Source: Nocardia terpenica
Lineage (GTDB): Bacteria; Actinomycetota; Actinomycetes; Mycobacteriales; Mycobacteriaceae
DNA: 64,000 bases
Assembly (NCBI RefSeq): GCF_013186535.1
Contig: NZ_JABMCZ010000001.1
Span: forward strand, 806,001 to 870,000
Reading direction: 5' to 3'
The notes beneath the pieces are model-generated. The model saw only the letters and a list, made by a program, of their open reading frames with translations. It was not told the origin of the DNA and made no database searches. Shown here one piece after another: positions 8,215 to 17,004 of this stretch (positions within the stretch are counted from its first letter, which is position 1; the number at the start of each line of letters is the position of its first letter). Both the position numbers and the translations under genes were made by a program.

Positions 8215-10470
8215 CTACGGGTTGTCCGCGCGCCGCAGATGTGCGCGGAGCCGGGTCGCGCGGCGGTCGTCGAGGCCCTCGAAGATCTCCAGCGCGCGGG
8301 TCAGGGCATCGACGGCGGCCCGCTCGTCGCCGGTCTCCCGCAGGATCAGGCCGCGGACCTCCAGGGCGTCGGCCTCGCCCCAGCGGTCGCCGGTCTCGTG
8401 GCTGGCCGCCTCGGCTTCCGCGCACAGCGCCAGCGCCGCCGCGTGGTCGCCGCGCCGCCGCGCGGTGCGGGCCAGTCTCGGCAGCGCGTAGCCCTGGCCC
8501 TGGCGGTCGTTCATCGAGACGAACAGGTCGCAGCCGCGGCGGCCGTAGTACCAGGCTCGGTCGAGGTCGCCGAGTTCGCGGTAGACGTCGCCGAGATGCG
8601 CACAGGCCGTTGCCACTCCGTACACCACGTCGATCTCGGCGAACACGTCGTTCATCCGATGCAGGTATTCCGCCGCGGTCGGATAGTTGCCGAGGTCGAA
8701 CTGGGTGAACGCCAGGCCCGCCAGCGCCCAGCCGCGGTCGTATTGTTCGGGGCACACCGCCAGCGCCTCCTGGAACAGCCGTTCCGCGATATCCCATTCG
8801 CCGCGGCGGCGGTGGGCCTCGGCGAGATTGCTCGAGCACACGCCGTAGCCGTAGGTGCTGTCCCCGGCCCGCGCCGCCTCGATCCCGATCTCGTGCATGG
8901 CGATCCACTCGTCCCACGGGCAGCGGAACAGGAAGTAGTAGATCGCCCGCACCGGCAGCTGCCACGCCTGGTCGTACAGGCGGTGATCGGCGGCCAGCCG
9001 GGTCACGCCCACCATCGACGACAGCTCCGTATCGCACCAGCGCATGGCGCGGTCGTAGTCGCCGTCGAAACGCGCCGGGTTCACGCCCTCGACCGGCGGG
9101 GTCAACTCGATGCGGGGGCGTTGCGGGGCAATGGTTTTCATGGCGGCGTCCACGCTGGCCAGATACCAGTCCACCAGCCGCCGCACCGCCGCCGCGTAGT
9201 CGGCGCCGGAGTCCTCCGCGCGCATCAGCTCGGCCGCGTACACCCGCAGCAGATCGTGCAGGCGGTACCGGTTGCGGCCGGTCTCCTCGACCAGGTGCGC
9301 CGTGACCAGGGTGTCCAGCTCGCGCTTGGCCACCGATTCGGTGAGCCCGGCCAGCGCCGCGGCGGCGCCGGTCCCGAACGTGGTGCCCGGATGCACGCCC
9401 AGCAGCCGGAACATCCGGGCCGCGTGCGCGGGCAGCGCCTGATACGACCAGGAGAACACGCCCCGCACCTCCGGCTCGGCGGCGCTGAGCACGTCCAGCC
9501 GCTCGTGCTCGACGGCGAGGTCGTCGGCCAGATCGGCGATGGTGCGATGCGGATAGGTCGCCATCCGGACGGCGGCGATGCGCAATGCCAGCGGCAGGTA
9601 CGCGCACCGGCGGGCGACGGTGGCGACGGCGGCGGGTTCGGCCGCGGCGCGCCCGCCGATCACCTGGCGCAGCAGCACGCGGGCGTCGTCGGGGCCCAGC
9701 GGGCTCACCGTCACGGCGGCCGCCGATGACGAGGCAACCAGCAATCCGGTCAGCCGCTGCCTGCTGGTCACCAGCACCGCGCAGTCGGCCGACCCCGGCA
9801 GCAGCGGCCGCACCTGCCGACTGTCTCCCGCATTGTCCAGCACGATCAGGATTTTCCGGCCGTGCACGGCCGAGCGGAACAATCCGGACCGCTCGTCGAG
9901 GCCGGACGGAATGCGGTTCGGGTGCACACCCAGGGCGCGCAGGAATCCGTCGAGGACCTCGGCGGGGTTGGCCGGGCCGACGCCGCCGTATCCGCGCAGA
10001 TCCGCGAACAGCGCTCCACCGCGGAAGGTGCCCGCGATCCGGTGCGCACAGGTCAGTGCCAGCGCGGTCTTGCCCACCCCCGGCGGCCCGTCGACACACA
10101 CCACCGGCACCGAACCCGATTCGCGATCGTGGACGGTCAGCAGCTCGATCACACGCGTCAGCTGTGCGGCGCGGCCCACCAGCGCCGACGGCGCGGCGGG
10201 GAGCTGGGCCACCGGCAGGGCGTCGCGGCGGGCGACGCGGGCGGCGGTGGCCTTCGCCCGGGCCGTCAGCGCGCCACCGGTTTTCAGCACCCGGTCGCAC
10301 GCCTGCGCCACCGCCTCCGACAGCGGCTGCCGATCGTTCTCCAACCGCGACAGGTAGCCCTTGTCGTAGTGCGCGGCCTCGGCCAGCTGCGCCAGCGACA
10401 GACCCGAGCGTTCCCGTAGACCGCGCAGCAGTTGACCGTCGGTCTGCTCCTCGCTCGGTGCGTCAGCCAT
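8215..10470 (-). CDS. XRE-STAND-TPR regulatory protein
   Basis: A 751-residue multidomain regulator. An N-terminal XRE-type helix-turn-helix (about 12-65, SLAQLAEAAHYDKGYLSRLE) is followed by an NB-ARC/STAND ATPase with Walker A DGPPGVGKTAL, Walker B KILIVLDNAG, sensor VTSRQRL and a YLPLALRIAA motif. A winged-helix segment around HDLLRVYAAEL comes next, and the last 250 or so residues are TPR-type repeats. Such proteins oligomerise on ligand binding and control secondary metabolism or stress genes. The ATG at 10470 is chosen because AAAGGG lies five bases upstream; a GTG 6 bp earlier is less well placed. It diverges from a methyltransferase gene across a strong inverted repeat that it may bind. 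The ligand is unknown. Confidence 0.85.
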   Translation of the reverse strand: MADAPSEEQTDGQLLRGLRERSGLSLAQLAEAAHYDKGYLSRLENDRQPLSEAVAQACDRVLKTGGALTARAKATAARVARRDALPVAQLPAAPSALVGRAAQLTRVIELLTVHDRESGSVPVVCVDGPPGVGKTALALTCAHRIAGTFRGGALFADLRGYGGVGPANPAEVLDGFLRALGVHPNRIPSGLDERSGLFRSAVHGRKILIVLDNAGDSRQVRPLLPGSADCAVLVTSRQRLTGLLVASSSAAAVTVSPLGPDDARVLLRQVIGGRAAAEPAAVATVARRCAYLPLALRIAAVRMATYPHRTIADLADDLAVEHERLDVLSAAEPEVRGVFSWSYQALPAHAARMFRLLGVHPGTTFGTGAAAALAGLTESVAKRELDTLVTAHLVEETGRNRYRLHDLLRVYAAELMRAEDSGADYAAAVRRLVDWYLASVDAAMKTIAPQRPRIELTPPVEGVNPARFDGDYDRAMRWCDTELSSMVGVTRLAADHRLYDQAWQLPVRAIYYFLFRCPWDEWIAMHEIGIEAARAGDSTYGYGVCSSNLAEAHRRRGEWDIAERLFQEALAVCPEQYDRGWALAGLAFTQFDLGNYPTAAEYLHRMNDVFAEIDVVYGVATACAHLGDVYRELGDLDRAWYYGRRGCDLFVSMNDRQGQGYALPRLARTARRRGDHAAALALCAEAEAASHETGDRWGEADALEVRGLILRETGDERAAVDALTRALEIFEGLDDRRATRLRAHLRRADNP

Positions 10471-10480
10471 CGCCACCCTT

Positions 10481-10507
10481 TGTCAGGACTGCAATTCAGT
10501 TCTGACA
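10481..10507. promoter_or_regulatory. Inverted-repeat operator between divergent genes
   Basis: TGTCAGGACTG and CAGTTCTGACA are inverted with 10 of 11 positions matching around the 5-bp centre CAATT. The 27-bp element fills the short gap between the STAND regulator and the methyltransferase, as expected for an autoregulatory site of the XRE-type protein. Confidence 0.55.
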
Positions 10508-10535
10508 CTACGACAACGGTGAAGGAGCCACCCGC

Positions 10536-11372
10536 ATGGACAGCGAGTTCGACCAGGAAACGATCGCACTCATGCGCGCCAACGAACGCAACTGGGATGC
10601 GCGCACCCCGATCCACGCCGTGTCGCGGTTCTACGACGCGCCCGCGGAGTGGTGGTTCGCGCCCTTCGAATGGGACGATCTGGGATCGCTGGCCGACCGC
10701 GACCTGGCGCACCTGCAATGCCATCTCGGCACCGAGACGATCGCGTTCGCGCGCCGCGGCGCCCGCGCGGTCGGCCTGGACTTCTCCGAGCGGGCCGTCG
10801 AGCAGGCCCGCCGCATCGCCGACCGGCACGGTGCCGCGGTCGACTACGTCCGGGCCGACGTGTACGACGCGGTGACGGCCCTGGGCGCCCGCCGATTCGA
10901 CATCGTGTACACCGGCAAGGGGTCGCTGTGCTACCTGCCGGATCTGCCCCGCTGGGCCGCGGTGGTCGCGGCCCTGCTCCGCCCCGGCGGCCGGGTGTAC
11001 GTCGTCGAATTCCACCCGCTGCTGACGGCTTTGGGCCCGAAACCCGGCCCGGACGAGCCGGACCTGGTGCTGCGCCACGACTATCTCGAGGGCCGCGGCC
11101 CCATCGAGCACGACGGCACCCACACCTACACCGACGGCCCCGCGCTCCCGCCCGACGCGGCCCGGGGATACGAATGGGCACACGGCATCGGCGAGGTGGT
11201 CACCGCCCTGGTCGGGGCGGGCCTGACCATCACTCGCCTCCGCGAAACCGAGCTCCTGCCCTGGCCCCGCTGGAAGCGCATGGTTCGCGACGAGCAGAGC
11301 GGATGGTGGAAGCTGCCACCCACCGATGTCCGTGTGCCACTGCTGTATGCGCTCACGGCGGTGCGGGAGTAG
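10536..11372 (+). CDS. Class I SAM-dependent methyltransferase
   Basis: A 278-residue Rossmann-fold methyltransferase. The glycine-rich motif I is atypical (LQCHLGTETIAFARRGARAVG) but is followed by LDFSERAVEQAR and DYVRADVYD, as in the UbiE/methyltransf_25 group, and IVYTGKGSLCYLPDL forms the region after motif II. The GAAGGAG site 8 bp before the ATG fixes the start. It is divergent from the STAND regulator and its last 20 bp overlap the VOC gene tail to tail. The substrate is not evident; small molecules are more likely than RNA or protein. Confidence 0.85.
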   Translation: MDSEFDQETIALMRANERNWDARTPIHAVSRFYDAPAEWWFAPFEWDDLGSLADRDLAHLQCHLGTETIAFARRGARAVGLDFSERAVEQARRIADRHGAAVDYVRADVYDAVTALGARRFDIVYTGKGSLCYLPDLPRWAAVVAALLRPGGRVYVVEFHPLLTALGPKPGPDEPDLVLRHDYLEGRGPIEHDGTHTYTDGPALPPDAARGYEWAHGIGEVVTALVGAGLTITRLRETELLPWPRWKRMVRDEQSGWWKLPPTDVRVPLLYALTAVRE

Positions 11373-11784
11373 CAGGCGAGGGCCAACTCTCGCCGGGCAG
11401 ATCGAGATAGTACTCGAGCTGCACATTGTCCGGGTCGCGGAAACAGACGAATTCGGCCGGGCGCCACGGATGGCGCTGAATGCCCGACGTCGGTACTCCC
11501 GCCGCCGCCAGCCGCTCCACGATGCCGGTCAGTTCCTGCCGTTCGGACACCCGCAGGGCGAGATGGTCCATGCCGATGCGGTATTCGCTGAACCGATCGC
11601 CCGATTCGGTTCCCTGCAGGGGCGGGCGCAGCAGGATCGCGGTCTCGCCGACGAATACCCGGTACAGCGCCGAATCCGCCGTCGGCTGGTCGGTCACCAG
11701 GCCCAGCACCTCCGCGTAGAAGTGCCTGGTTCTGGCCACGTCGCGGCAGCGGAGCGTGATGTGATGCACGCAGTCGACTGACAA
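11353..11784 (-). CDS. VOC (glyoxalase/dioxygenase-fold) protein
   Basis: A 143-residue single-domain vicinal-oxygen-chelate protein with the expected beta-alpha-beta-beta-beta repeats: HHITLRCRDVARTRHFYAEV at the start, MDHLALRV in the middle and FRDPDNVQLEYYLD at the end. Candidate metal ligands are His at 7-8, His in MDHLA and Glu in LEYY, so metal binding is plausible. It is the last gene of the minus-strand cluster, 7 bp after the HpaB-like monooxygenase, so it may act on the hydroxylated product (ring cleavage, isomerisation) or give self-protection. Which of these applies cannot be decided here. Confidence 0.8.
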   Translation of the reverse strand: MSVDCVHHITLRCRDVARTRHFYAEVLGLVTDQPTADSALYRVFVGETAILLRPPLQGTESGDRFSEYRIGMDHLALRVSERQELTGIVERLAAAGVPTSGIQRHPWRPAEFVCFRDPDNVQLEYYLDLPGESWPSPATPAPP

Positions 11785-11791
11785 TTCGTCC

Positions 11792-13357
11792 TCACCCCCG
11801 CCGGGAACCGTTCGGGCCGATCAGGTCCGAGACGGTCCAGCCGTCCAGGTCGTATTCGGCCATGCACTGCTCCGCGAAACCCTTGTAGCCGTCCACCTGA
11901 CCCGAATTCTGCTGGGCCAGCAGGACTTCGACCCGGACGTTCTCGTGGTTGCCGGAGTAGTTCCGCTCGTACAGCTCGTGGCGTCCGGCGAATTCGGTGC
12001 CCACCGAGTCCCAGATCAGCTTCATCAGCTTCACCCGCTCCACGGCGTCGTAACCGTTGGATCCGCGCACATACCGGTCGAGGTACGGGCGCAGCGCCGG
12101 TTCCCGGAAATCGCGAGCGTGCGAGTTGAGGTAGATCAGGGCGCTGCCGAGATCCTGGTGGATGATCTCGCGCACCCGCGGATACCCGATGGTCATGAAC
12201 CACCGGTAGGCCAGGCCGTAGTCCAGGTTGGGCAGCAGTGCGCCATCGTGCCACGGCACCGGGTGACACACCATGGCATCGCTGATCGCCCAGAACAGGT
12301 TTCGCCAGCACAGCACCTCGCCGACCCGGGTCTGGATGCCGCGGAAATCCTTGGTCCCCGTCACCTCCACCCCCTTGAGCAGCAGCCCCGCCAGGAAATC
12401 CAACTTGACGGCCAGCCGGGTCACCCCGTGGAAGGTGAACCGGTGAATGAATCCGCTGTTGTTGAGGAAGGTACCGGCCTTCTCGGTGTCGCCGTAGATG
12501 AAGACGTTCTCCCACGGCACCTTCACCCGGTCCAGCACGAAGATGGTGTCGTTCTCGTCGAGCCGGCTGGACAGCGGATAGTCGAACGGGCTGCCCATCG
12601 CATCGGCCATCGCCGAATACGACGGTCGGCAGATGAGTTTCAACCCCGGCGAATCCATCGGCAGGGTGCACACCAGCGCGAACTCGCGCTTGCGGACCGG
12701 CAGCCCGTAGTGGGCGATGAAGTTGTAGTGCGTGATCGCCGAACCGGTGGCGACGACCTTGGCGCCGCTGACCACCAACCCGTCGTCGCGCTCCTGCTCG
12801 ACATGCACGAACACATCGCCCACCTCGTCGGGCGCCTGATCGCGGTCGACCGGCGGGTTGATCACGGCATGGTTCCAGTACAGGACCTTCTCCTGCGACT
12901 CGGCGTACCAGCGGCGGGCGTTCGGCGCGAACTGCCCGTAGAAGTCGGGGTCCGCGCCCAGCGTGCCGAGGAAGCTCGCCTTGTAGTCGGGACTGCGGCC
13001 CATCCAGCCGTAGCTCATCCGGGCCCACGCGGCGATCGCGTCGCGATCGCGCCGCAGATCCGAGATGCTGTGCGGCGCACGGAAGAACGGGTGGGTGCGG
13101 CCCCCGCTGCCGGTGTCGGTGGGCACGGTGAGCTCGGTGCGCCGGTTCGGATCGTGCAATGCGTCGTAGAGCCGGGCGGTCATGCGGATCGTGTTGGCGA
13201 AGGCGGAATGCGTTGTCACGTCGGTGATTCGCTCCCCGTACGCCCACACCTCGCGGCCGTCGCGCAGGCTGTCGATGTACTCGGCCCCGGTCAGCGGCCG
13301 GGTTCGCGGCATCGGATCGTCCGCCCGGTCGGCGGAATCGCGTTCTGTTGTGGTCAT
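11792..13357 (-). CDS. HpaB-type FADH2-dependent monooxygenase
   Basis: A 521-residue group D flavin monooxygenase of the 4-hydroxyphenylacetate 3-hydroxylase large-component family. The family opening (YIDSLRDGREVWAYGERITD) sits about 25 residues in. The flavin and substrate segments HAVINPPVDR and VVSGAKVVATGSA are visible, as is a GVEVTGTKDFRGIQ helix. It uses reduced FAD supplied by the partner reductase, whose gene overlaps its start by 4 bp (ATGA). Family members ortho-hydroxylate phenols, dehalogenate phenols or N-hydroxylate amines. In this cluster ortho-hydroxylation of a chorismate-derived phenol, or N-oxidation, are the main options. The start at 13357 was chosen by the overlap and the MTTTERD opening. 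Confidence 0.85.
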   Translation of the reverse strand: MTTTERDSADRADDPMPRTRPLTGAEYIDSLRDGREVWAYGERITDVTTHSAFANTIRMTARLYDALHDPNRRTELTVPTDTGSGGRTHPFFRAPHSISDLRRDRDAIAAWARMSYGWMGRSPDYKASFLGTLGADPDFYGQFAPNARRWYAESQEKVLYWNHAVINPPVDRDQAPDEVGDVFVHVEQERDDGLVVSGAKVVATGSAITHYNFIAHYGLPVRKREFALVCTLPMDSPGLKLICRPSYSAMADAMGSPFDYPLSSRLDENDTIFVLDRVKVPWENVFIYGDTEKAGTFLNNSGFIHRFTFHGVTRLAVKLDFLAGLLLKGVEVTGTKDFRGIQTRVGEVLCWRNLFWAISDAMVCHPVPWHDGALLPNLDYGLAYRWFMTIGYPRVREIIHQDLGSALIYLNSHARDFREPALRPYLDRYVRGSNGYDAVERVKLMKLIWDSVGTEFAGRHELYERNYSGNHENVRVEVLLAQQNSGQVDGYKGFAEQCMAEYDLDGWTVSDLIGPNGSRRG

Positions 13358-13908
13358 GTCACACTTCCTGTCGTCGCCGGCAGCACCGGCTCGATGTGCA
13401 GCACATTGGCGGGACCGTCCAGCGAGCCGTGCCACGGCATCGCCGTCGACGCGGGCCGGAGGCGATGAAATCCGCTGCGGTAGAACAGCAGCGGGAGGCC
13501 GCCCCGCACCTCGAACTCGCGGACCCGCCCCACGTGCAGCAGATGATCGCCGCCGTCGTAGCTGCGCCACGGTTCGCACACGAGGTGGCCGAGGGTGTCC
13601 GCCAGCGTCGGGCCGTCGCCGTCCGACCAGGGGATCGGTCCGCGCATCGGTCGTCCGGCGAAGTGCAGGGCGAGGTCGCGCTGATGTTCGGACAGAATAT
13701 TGATCACGTAGTCGCCCTCGCCGAGATGTCGGCCCGCGCGGCTGGCCCGGTCCAGCGCGACCAGCACCAGGGGCGGATCCAGCGAGACGGCGGTGAAGGA
13801 GTTCACCGTGGCGCCGTACACCCGATCCCCGCGTCGGCAGCCGACGACGGTGATGCCGGTCGAGAAATGGCCCAGCACGGTGCGGAGCTCGCGGGCGTCG
13901 AGATTCAC
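13354..13908 (-). CDS. Flavin reductase (HpaC-like partner)
   Basis: A 184-residue flavin reductase-like FMN-binding protein. It has the family signature LRTVLGHFSTGITVVGC near the N-terminus, then VNSFTAVSLDPPLVLVALD, and a terminal histidine region YDGGDHLLHVGRV. It should reduce FAD or FMN with NAD(P)H and hand the reduced flavin by diffusion to the HpaB-type monooxygenase, to whose gene it is coupled by ATGA. The neighbouring aldo/keto reductase gene ends 12 bp upstream. Confidence 0.87.
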   Translation of the reverse strand: MNLDARELRTVLGHFSTGITVVGCRRGDRVYGATVNSFTAVSLDPPLVLVALDRASRAGRHLGEGDYVINILSEHQRDLALHFAGRPMRGPIPWSDGDGPTLADTLGHLVCEPWRSYDGGDHLLHVGRVREFEVRGGLPLLFYRSGFHRLRPASTAMPWHGSLDGPANVLHIEPVLPATTGSVT

Positions 13909-13920
13909 CGTGCGGCCCCG

Positions 13921-14907
13921 TCAGGCGTCGACGGTCCGCATGATGCCCTCCGGATACCGTTCTCCCGCAACGGAACCCGCTGGCATAGCGGTGGTCAGTA
14001 GGTGAATCTGCTTCTCGCTCAACGAGATTTCCGACGCGGCGGCGTTCTCGGTAAGGTAGCGAAGCCGTTTGGTGCCCGGGATCGGCACGACGTGCTCGTC
14101 CCGGGTCAGCAGCCAGGCCAGCGCCACCTGGGCGGTGGTGGCGCCGATCTCGGCCGCGATCTCGGTGACCCGGTCGAGCAGCCGCAGGTTCTGCGCGAGG
14201 TTGTCGCCGAGGAATCGCGGATCGGTGCGCCGATAGTCGTCGTCGGCGAGAGCGGACAGGTCGCGGACCGTTCCGGTGAGAAATCCCCGGCCCAGCGGCG
14301 AGAAGGCCACCAGGCCGATGCCCAGCTCCCGGCAGGTCGGCAGCATCGAATCCTCGACGTACCGCTCGAACAGCGAATACTCGCTCTCCAGCGCCGTGAT
14401 CGGATGGGTGGCGTGCGCGCGGCGCAGGGTCTCGGCGTTCACCTCGGACAGGCCGATGTAGCGCACCTTTCCCGCCCGCACCAATTCGCTCATGCCGCCG
14501 ACGATCTCCTCGATCGGCACGCTGCGGTCGCGCCGGTGCAGGTAGTACAGGTCGATGACGTCGACACCCAGTCGGCGCAGCGAGTCCTCGCACGCCTGGC
14601 GCGCGTACTCCGGCGAGGAGTTCAGCACGAAGCTGCGGTCCTCGGTCCAGCCGCGGATACCGAACTTGGTGGCGAGCACCACCTCGTCGCGGCGTCCCGC
14701 GATGGCCTTGCCGATCAGGGTCTCGTTGTGCCCGTTGCCGTATCCGTACATATCCGAGGTGTCCAGGAAGGTCGTTCCCAGATCGATGGCGCGCCGGATC
14801 GTGTCGACGGACTCGTCGTCGGAGGACGGCCCGTACGACTGCGACATCCCCATGCATCCGAGGCCGATCTCCGAGACCGGCAGTGCACCGAGCAGACGTT
14901 GCTTCAT
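13921..14907 (-). CDS. Aldo/keto reductase
   Basis: A 328-residue NADPH-dependent (beta/alpha)8 aldo/keto reductase. Visible motifs are LGCMGMSQSYG, FLDTSDMYGYGNGHNE with catalytic Asp and Tyr, LATKFGIR with the Lys, DLYYLHRRDRSVP with the His, and the C-terminal cofactor segment VPIPGTKRLRYLTEN. It is closest in feel to the AKR13/YakC-like group. The start codon overlaps the stop of the exporter gene (ATGA), tying it to the cluster operon. A role in reducing a carbonyl intermediate or detoxifying an aldehyde is inferred. Confidence 0.88.
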   Translation of the reverse strand: MKQRLLGALPVSEIGLGCMGMSQSYGPSSDDESVDTIRRAIDLGTTFLDTSDMYGYGNGHNETLIGKAIAGRRDEVVLATKFGIRGWTEDRSFVLNSSPEYARQACEDSLRRLGVDVIDLYYLHRRDRSVPIEEIVGGMSELVRAGKVRYIGLSEVNAETLRRAHATHPITALESEYSLFERYVEDSMLPTCRELGIGLVAFSPLGRGFLTGTVRDLSALADDDYRRTDPRFLGDNLAQNLRLLDRVTEIAAEIGATTAQVALAWLLTRDEHVVPIPGTKRLRYLTENAAASEISLSEKQIHLLTTAMPAGSVAGERYPEGIMRTVDA

Positions 14908-16157
14908 TTCCCACTTCCTTCTACTTCTTGCTTGCGGACCAGCGGCCGGACGGCGACGGCCACGACCGCGAGGCTCGTGACCAGGACCGCCATCGGCAGC
15001 GCCGAATGTCCGTTGGAGATCCCCGCGAACGGCGCCACGATTCCCGCGAACACGTACTGGGTGAGGCCGATCAGCGACGCCGCGCTGCCCGCGTTGACCG
15101 CCTCGGCCACCCCGAGCGTCATGCAGTTGGGCAGCAGCAGGCCGATGCTGAAGGCGAGCACGAACAGCGGGACGCAGACCGCGACCAGGGCGCTCGTTCC
15201 GGTCAGCGCCACCACCAGCAGCCCGGCCCCGGCCCCGACCAGGCCGCCGATGCCCCAGCTCAGCATGTGTTGCGGGCGAACCCTTCCGACGACCCTGCCG
15301 TTGATCCAGCCCGCCGTGGCGATGCCGATCGCGTTGAGGGCGAACAGCAGGCTGAACAATTGCGCCGACGCCCCGAACCGGCCTTGCAGCAGATAGGGCG
15401 AGCCGGAGATGTAGGCGAACAGCGTCCCGAAGGCGATACCGGCCACGCACAGCACGCCGACGAAGGTGCGGTCGGCGACCAGGGCGCGCAGCCCCGCCCG
15501 CAACTGCCCGGGGCTCCCGGACACCCGCTGCTCGCCGGGCAGGGTCTCGCCGAGGATGGCGAGGACGCCGATCACGAAGACGGCGCCGAGAACGGCCAGC
15601 ACCACGAAGATTCCGCGCCAGGACACCACGCGCAGCAACTGGGCGCCGACGATCGGCGCAAGCACGGGACCGAGCGCGCTGATCACCATCAGCCGGGAGT
15701 AGTACCGTGCCGCCGTATCCCCGGTGAACAGGTCGCGGACCACCGCATTGGCGATCACGATCCCCGTCGAACCCGCCAGGCCCTGCACCAGGCGCGCGCC
15801 GACCAGCACCCCGACCGACGGCGCGAACGCGCACACCAGGGAGGCGAGCGCGAACACCGTCATGCCGACCAGCAACGGGCCGCGCCGCCCCCGCACATCG
15901 CTGATCGGCCCGCCGATCAGCTGGCCGACACCCAGTCCCACCAGGCACGCGGTCAGGGTGGTCTGCACGCTGGACGCGTTGCTGTGCAACTCCGCGCTGA
16001 TCCGGGGCAGCGCGGGCAGATACATATCGATGCAGAACGGCGCCATCGCGGACAGGCCGCCGAGCAGGATCAGCAACGCCGCTCTGCCACGCCGAACCTC
16101 GTGGCCCGTCGGCGGTCCGGCAGCCGCCGTCCGGCTTTCGGTGTCGAACATTTTCAC
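14904..16157 (-). CDS. MFS drug-resistance transporter, Bcr/CflA type
   Basis: A 417-residue major facilitator with 12 hydrophobic segments. The loop 2-3 motif (GVGQLIGGPISDVRGRRGP) and the helix-1 opening (LGGLSAMAPFCIDMYLPALP) are those of the Bcr/CflA multidrug efflux family. It is the likely exporter or self-resistance pump for the cluster product. The GTG at 16157 has AGGGGG eight bases upstream; an ATG six bp further in and a GTG nine bp out are alternatives. Its stop overlaps the start of the aldo/keto reductase. Confidence 0.87.
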   Translation of the reverse strand: MKMFDTESRTAAAGPPTGHEVRRGRAALLILLGGLSAMAPFCIDMYLPALPRISAELHSNASSVQTTLTACLVGLGVGQLIGGPISDVRGRRGPLLVGMTVFALASLVCAFAPSVGVLVGARLVQGLAGSTGIVIANAVVRDLFTGDTAARYYSRLMVISALGPVLAPIVGAQLLRVVSWRGIFVVLAVLGAVFVIGVLAILGETLPGEQRVSGSPGQLRAGLRALVADRTFVGVLCVAGIAFGTLFAYISGSPYLLQGRFGASAQLFSLLFALNAIGIATAGWINGRVVGRVRPQHMLSWGIGGLVGAGAGLLVVALTGTSALVAVCVPLFVLAFSIGLLLPNCMTLGVAEAVNAGSAASLIGLTQYVFAGIVAPFAGISNGHSALPMAVLVTSLAVVAVAVRPLVRKQEVEGSGK

Positions 16158-16194
16158 GACAAGCACCCCCTAGAGTCGAGCGTTCCGTTTTCCT

Positions 16195-17004
16195 TCAGCG
16201 CCAGTCGTTTTCGCTGGACGCCGCGCGGTCCGGGCCGAAGGGCTCGGCGTCGGGATCCACGCCGAGCGATTCGTACAATCGCCGCGCGCCCTCCTCGGTG
16301 ACCCGGACGATCCGGTCGCCGAGGCGGGGCCGGACGATCCACCCGCGATCCAGCAGTTCGGCGGTCAGCATCGACGCCAGCGTGCCGGCGAGGTGGTAGC
16401 GCCGCTCGCTCCAGTCCAGGCAGGGGCGCACCAGCGGTCGTCCGGTCTTGGGCACATCGCCGCAACGCACCCCGAGGGGCGCGAACTCGTCCCAGCGGAA
16501 CCGATCGACGCTCAGCGAGTCGCCGTCGACATAGATCAGCCCCTGGGCGAGCAGCGCGTCCGCCAGCGCCACCCCGAGTCGTCCCGCGAGATGGTCGTAG
16601 CAGATCCGCGCCTCGTTCAATTCGTCCAACTGCCGCGCGGTGCGCAGCGAATTCGGCGACGGGATCGGGGCCAGCGCGGCGAGCGCCTCCAGGATGGTGG
16701 CGACATCCGCGCTCGCCAACCGGTAGTAGGCGTGCCGACCCCGGCGTTCCACGCTGAGCAACCGGCGCTGAACCAGTTGCCCCAGATGCTCGCTCGCCGT
16801 CGCCCGGGAGACCCCGGCGATCCGGGCGAGCTGGCTGGCCGACATCGGCTCGTCACCGACCAGCGCGCTGATCATGGTGACCCTGGTCTTGTCGGCCAGC
16901 AGGCGGGCGACGACGGCGATATCGGGGCCGACATACCTGCGGCGCAGGGCCGACGACCGCAGCGACTCCACGTTCTCCTCGGGCTTGCGGCGCTGGTCAG
17001 GCAT
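16195..17004 (-). CDS. ArsR-family regulator with C-terminal extension
   Basis: A 269-residue protein. Residues 30-110 form an ArsR winged helix (LLADKTRVTMISALVGDEP, then SASQLARIAGVSRATASEHL, and a wing at RRGRHAYYRL). Classic ArsR repressors are about 110 residues; the extra 150 residues here (AGRLGVALADALLAQGLIY, CLDWSERRYHLAGTLASML) resemble the extension of small-molecule-responsive ArsR-like regulators, and no CxC metal site is seen. Its first 8 bp overlap the end of the CapA gene. Position inside the operon suggests feedback control of the cluster or of the pump gene directly downstream. Confidence 0.85.
   Translation of the reverse strand: MPDQRRKPEENVESLRSSALRRRYVGPDIAVVARLLADKTRVTMISALVGDEPMSASQLARIAGVSRATASEHLGQLVQRRLLSVERRGRHAYYRLASADVATILEALAALAPIPSPNSLRTARQLDELNEARICYDHLAGRLGVALADALLAQGLIYVDGDSLSVDRFRWDEFAPLGVRCGDVPKTGRPLVRPCLDWSERRYHLAGTLASMLTAELLDRGWIVRPRLGDRIVRVTEEGARRLYESLGVDPDAEPFGPDRAASSENDWR

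Noticed and set aside
11353..13908. A stand-alone aromatic catabolic operon (HpaB, HpaC, VOC) unrelated to the cluster
   Set aside because: The genes continue without a break from the exporter and upstream cluster genes, and no ring-cleavage pathway genes follow. A separate promoter is still possible, so this is only a preference.
13358..14914. A long N-terminal extension of the HpaB-type monooxygenase (1040-residue frame)
   Set aside because: The extension runs antisense-like through the flavin reductase and aldo/keto reductase in a wrong frame. The family start and the ATGA overlap place the real start at 13357.
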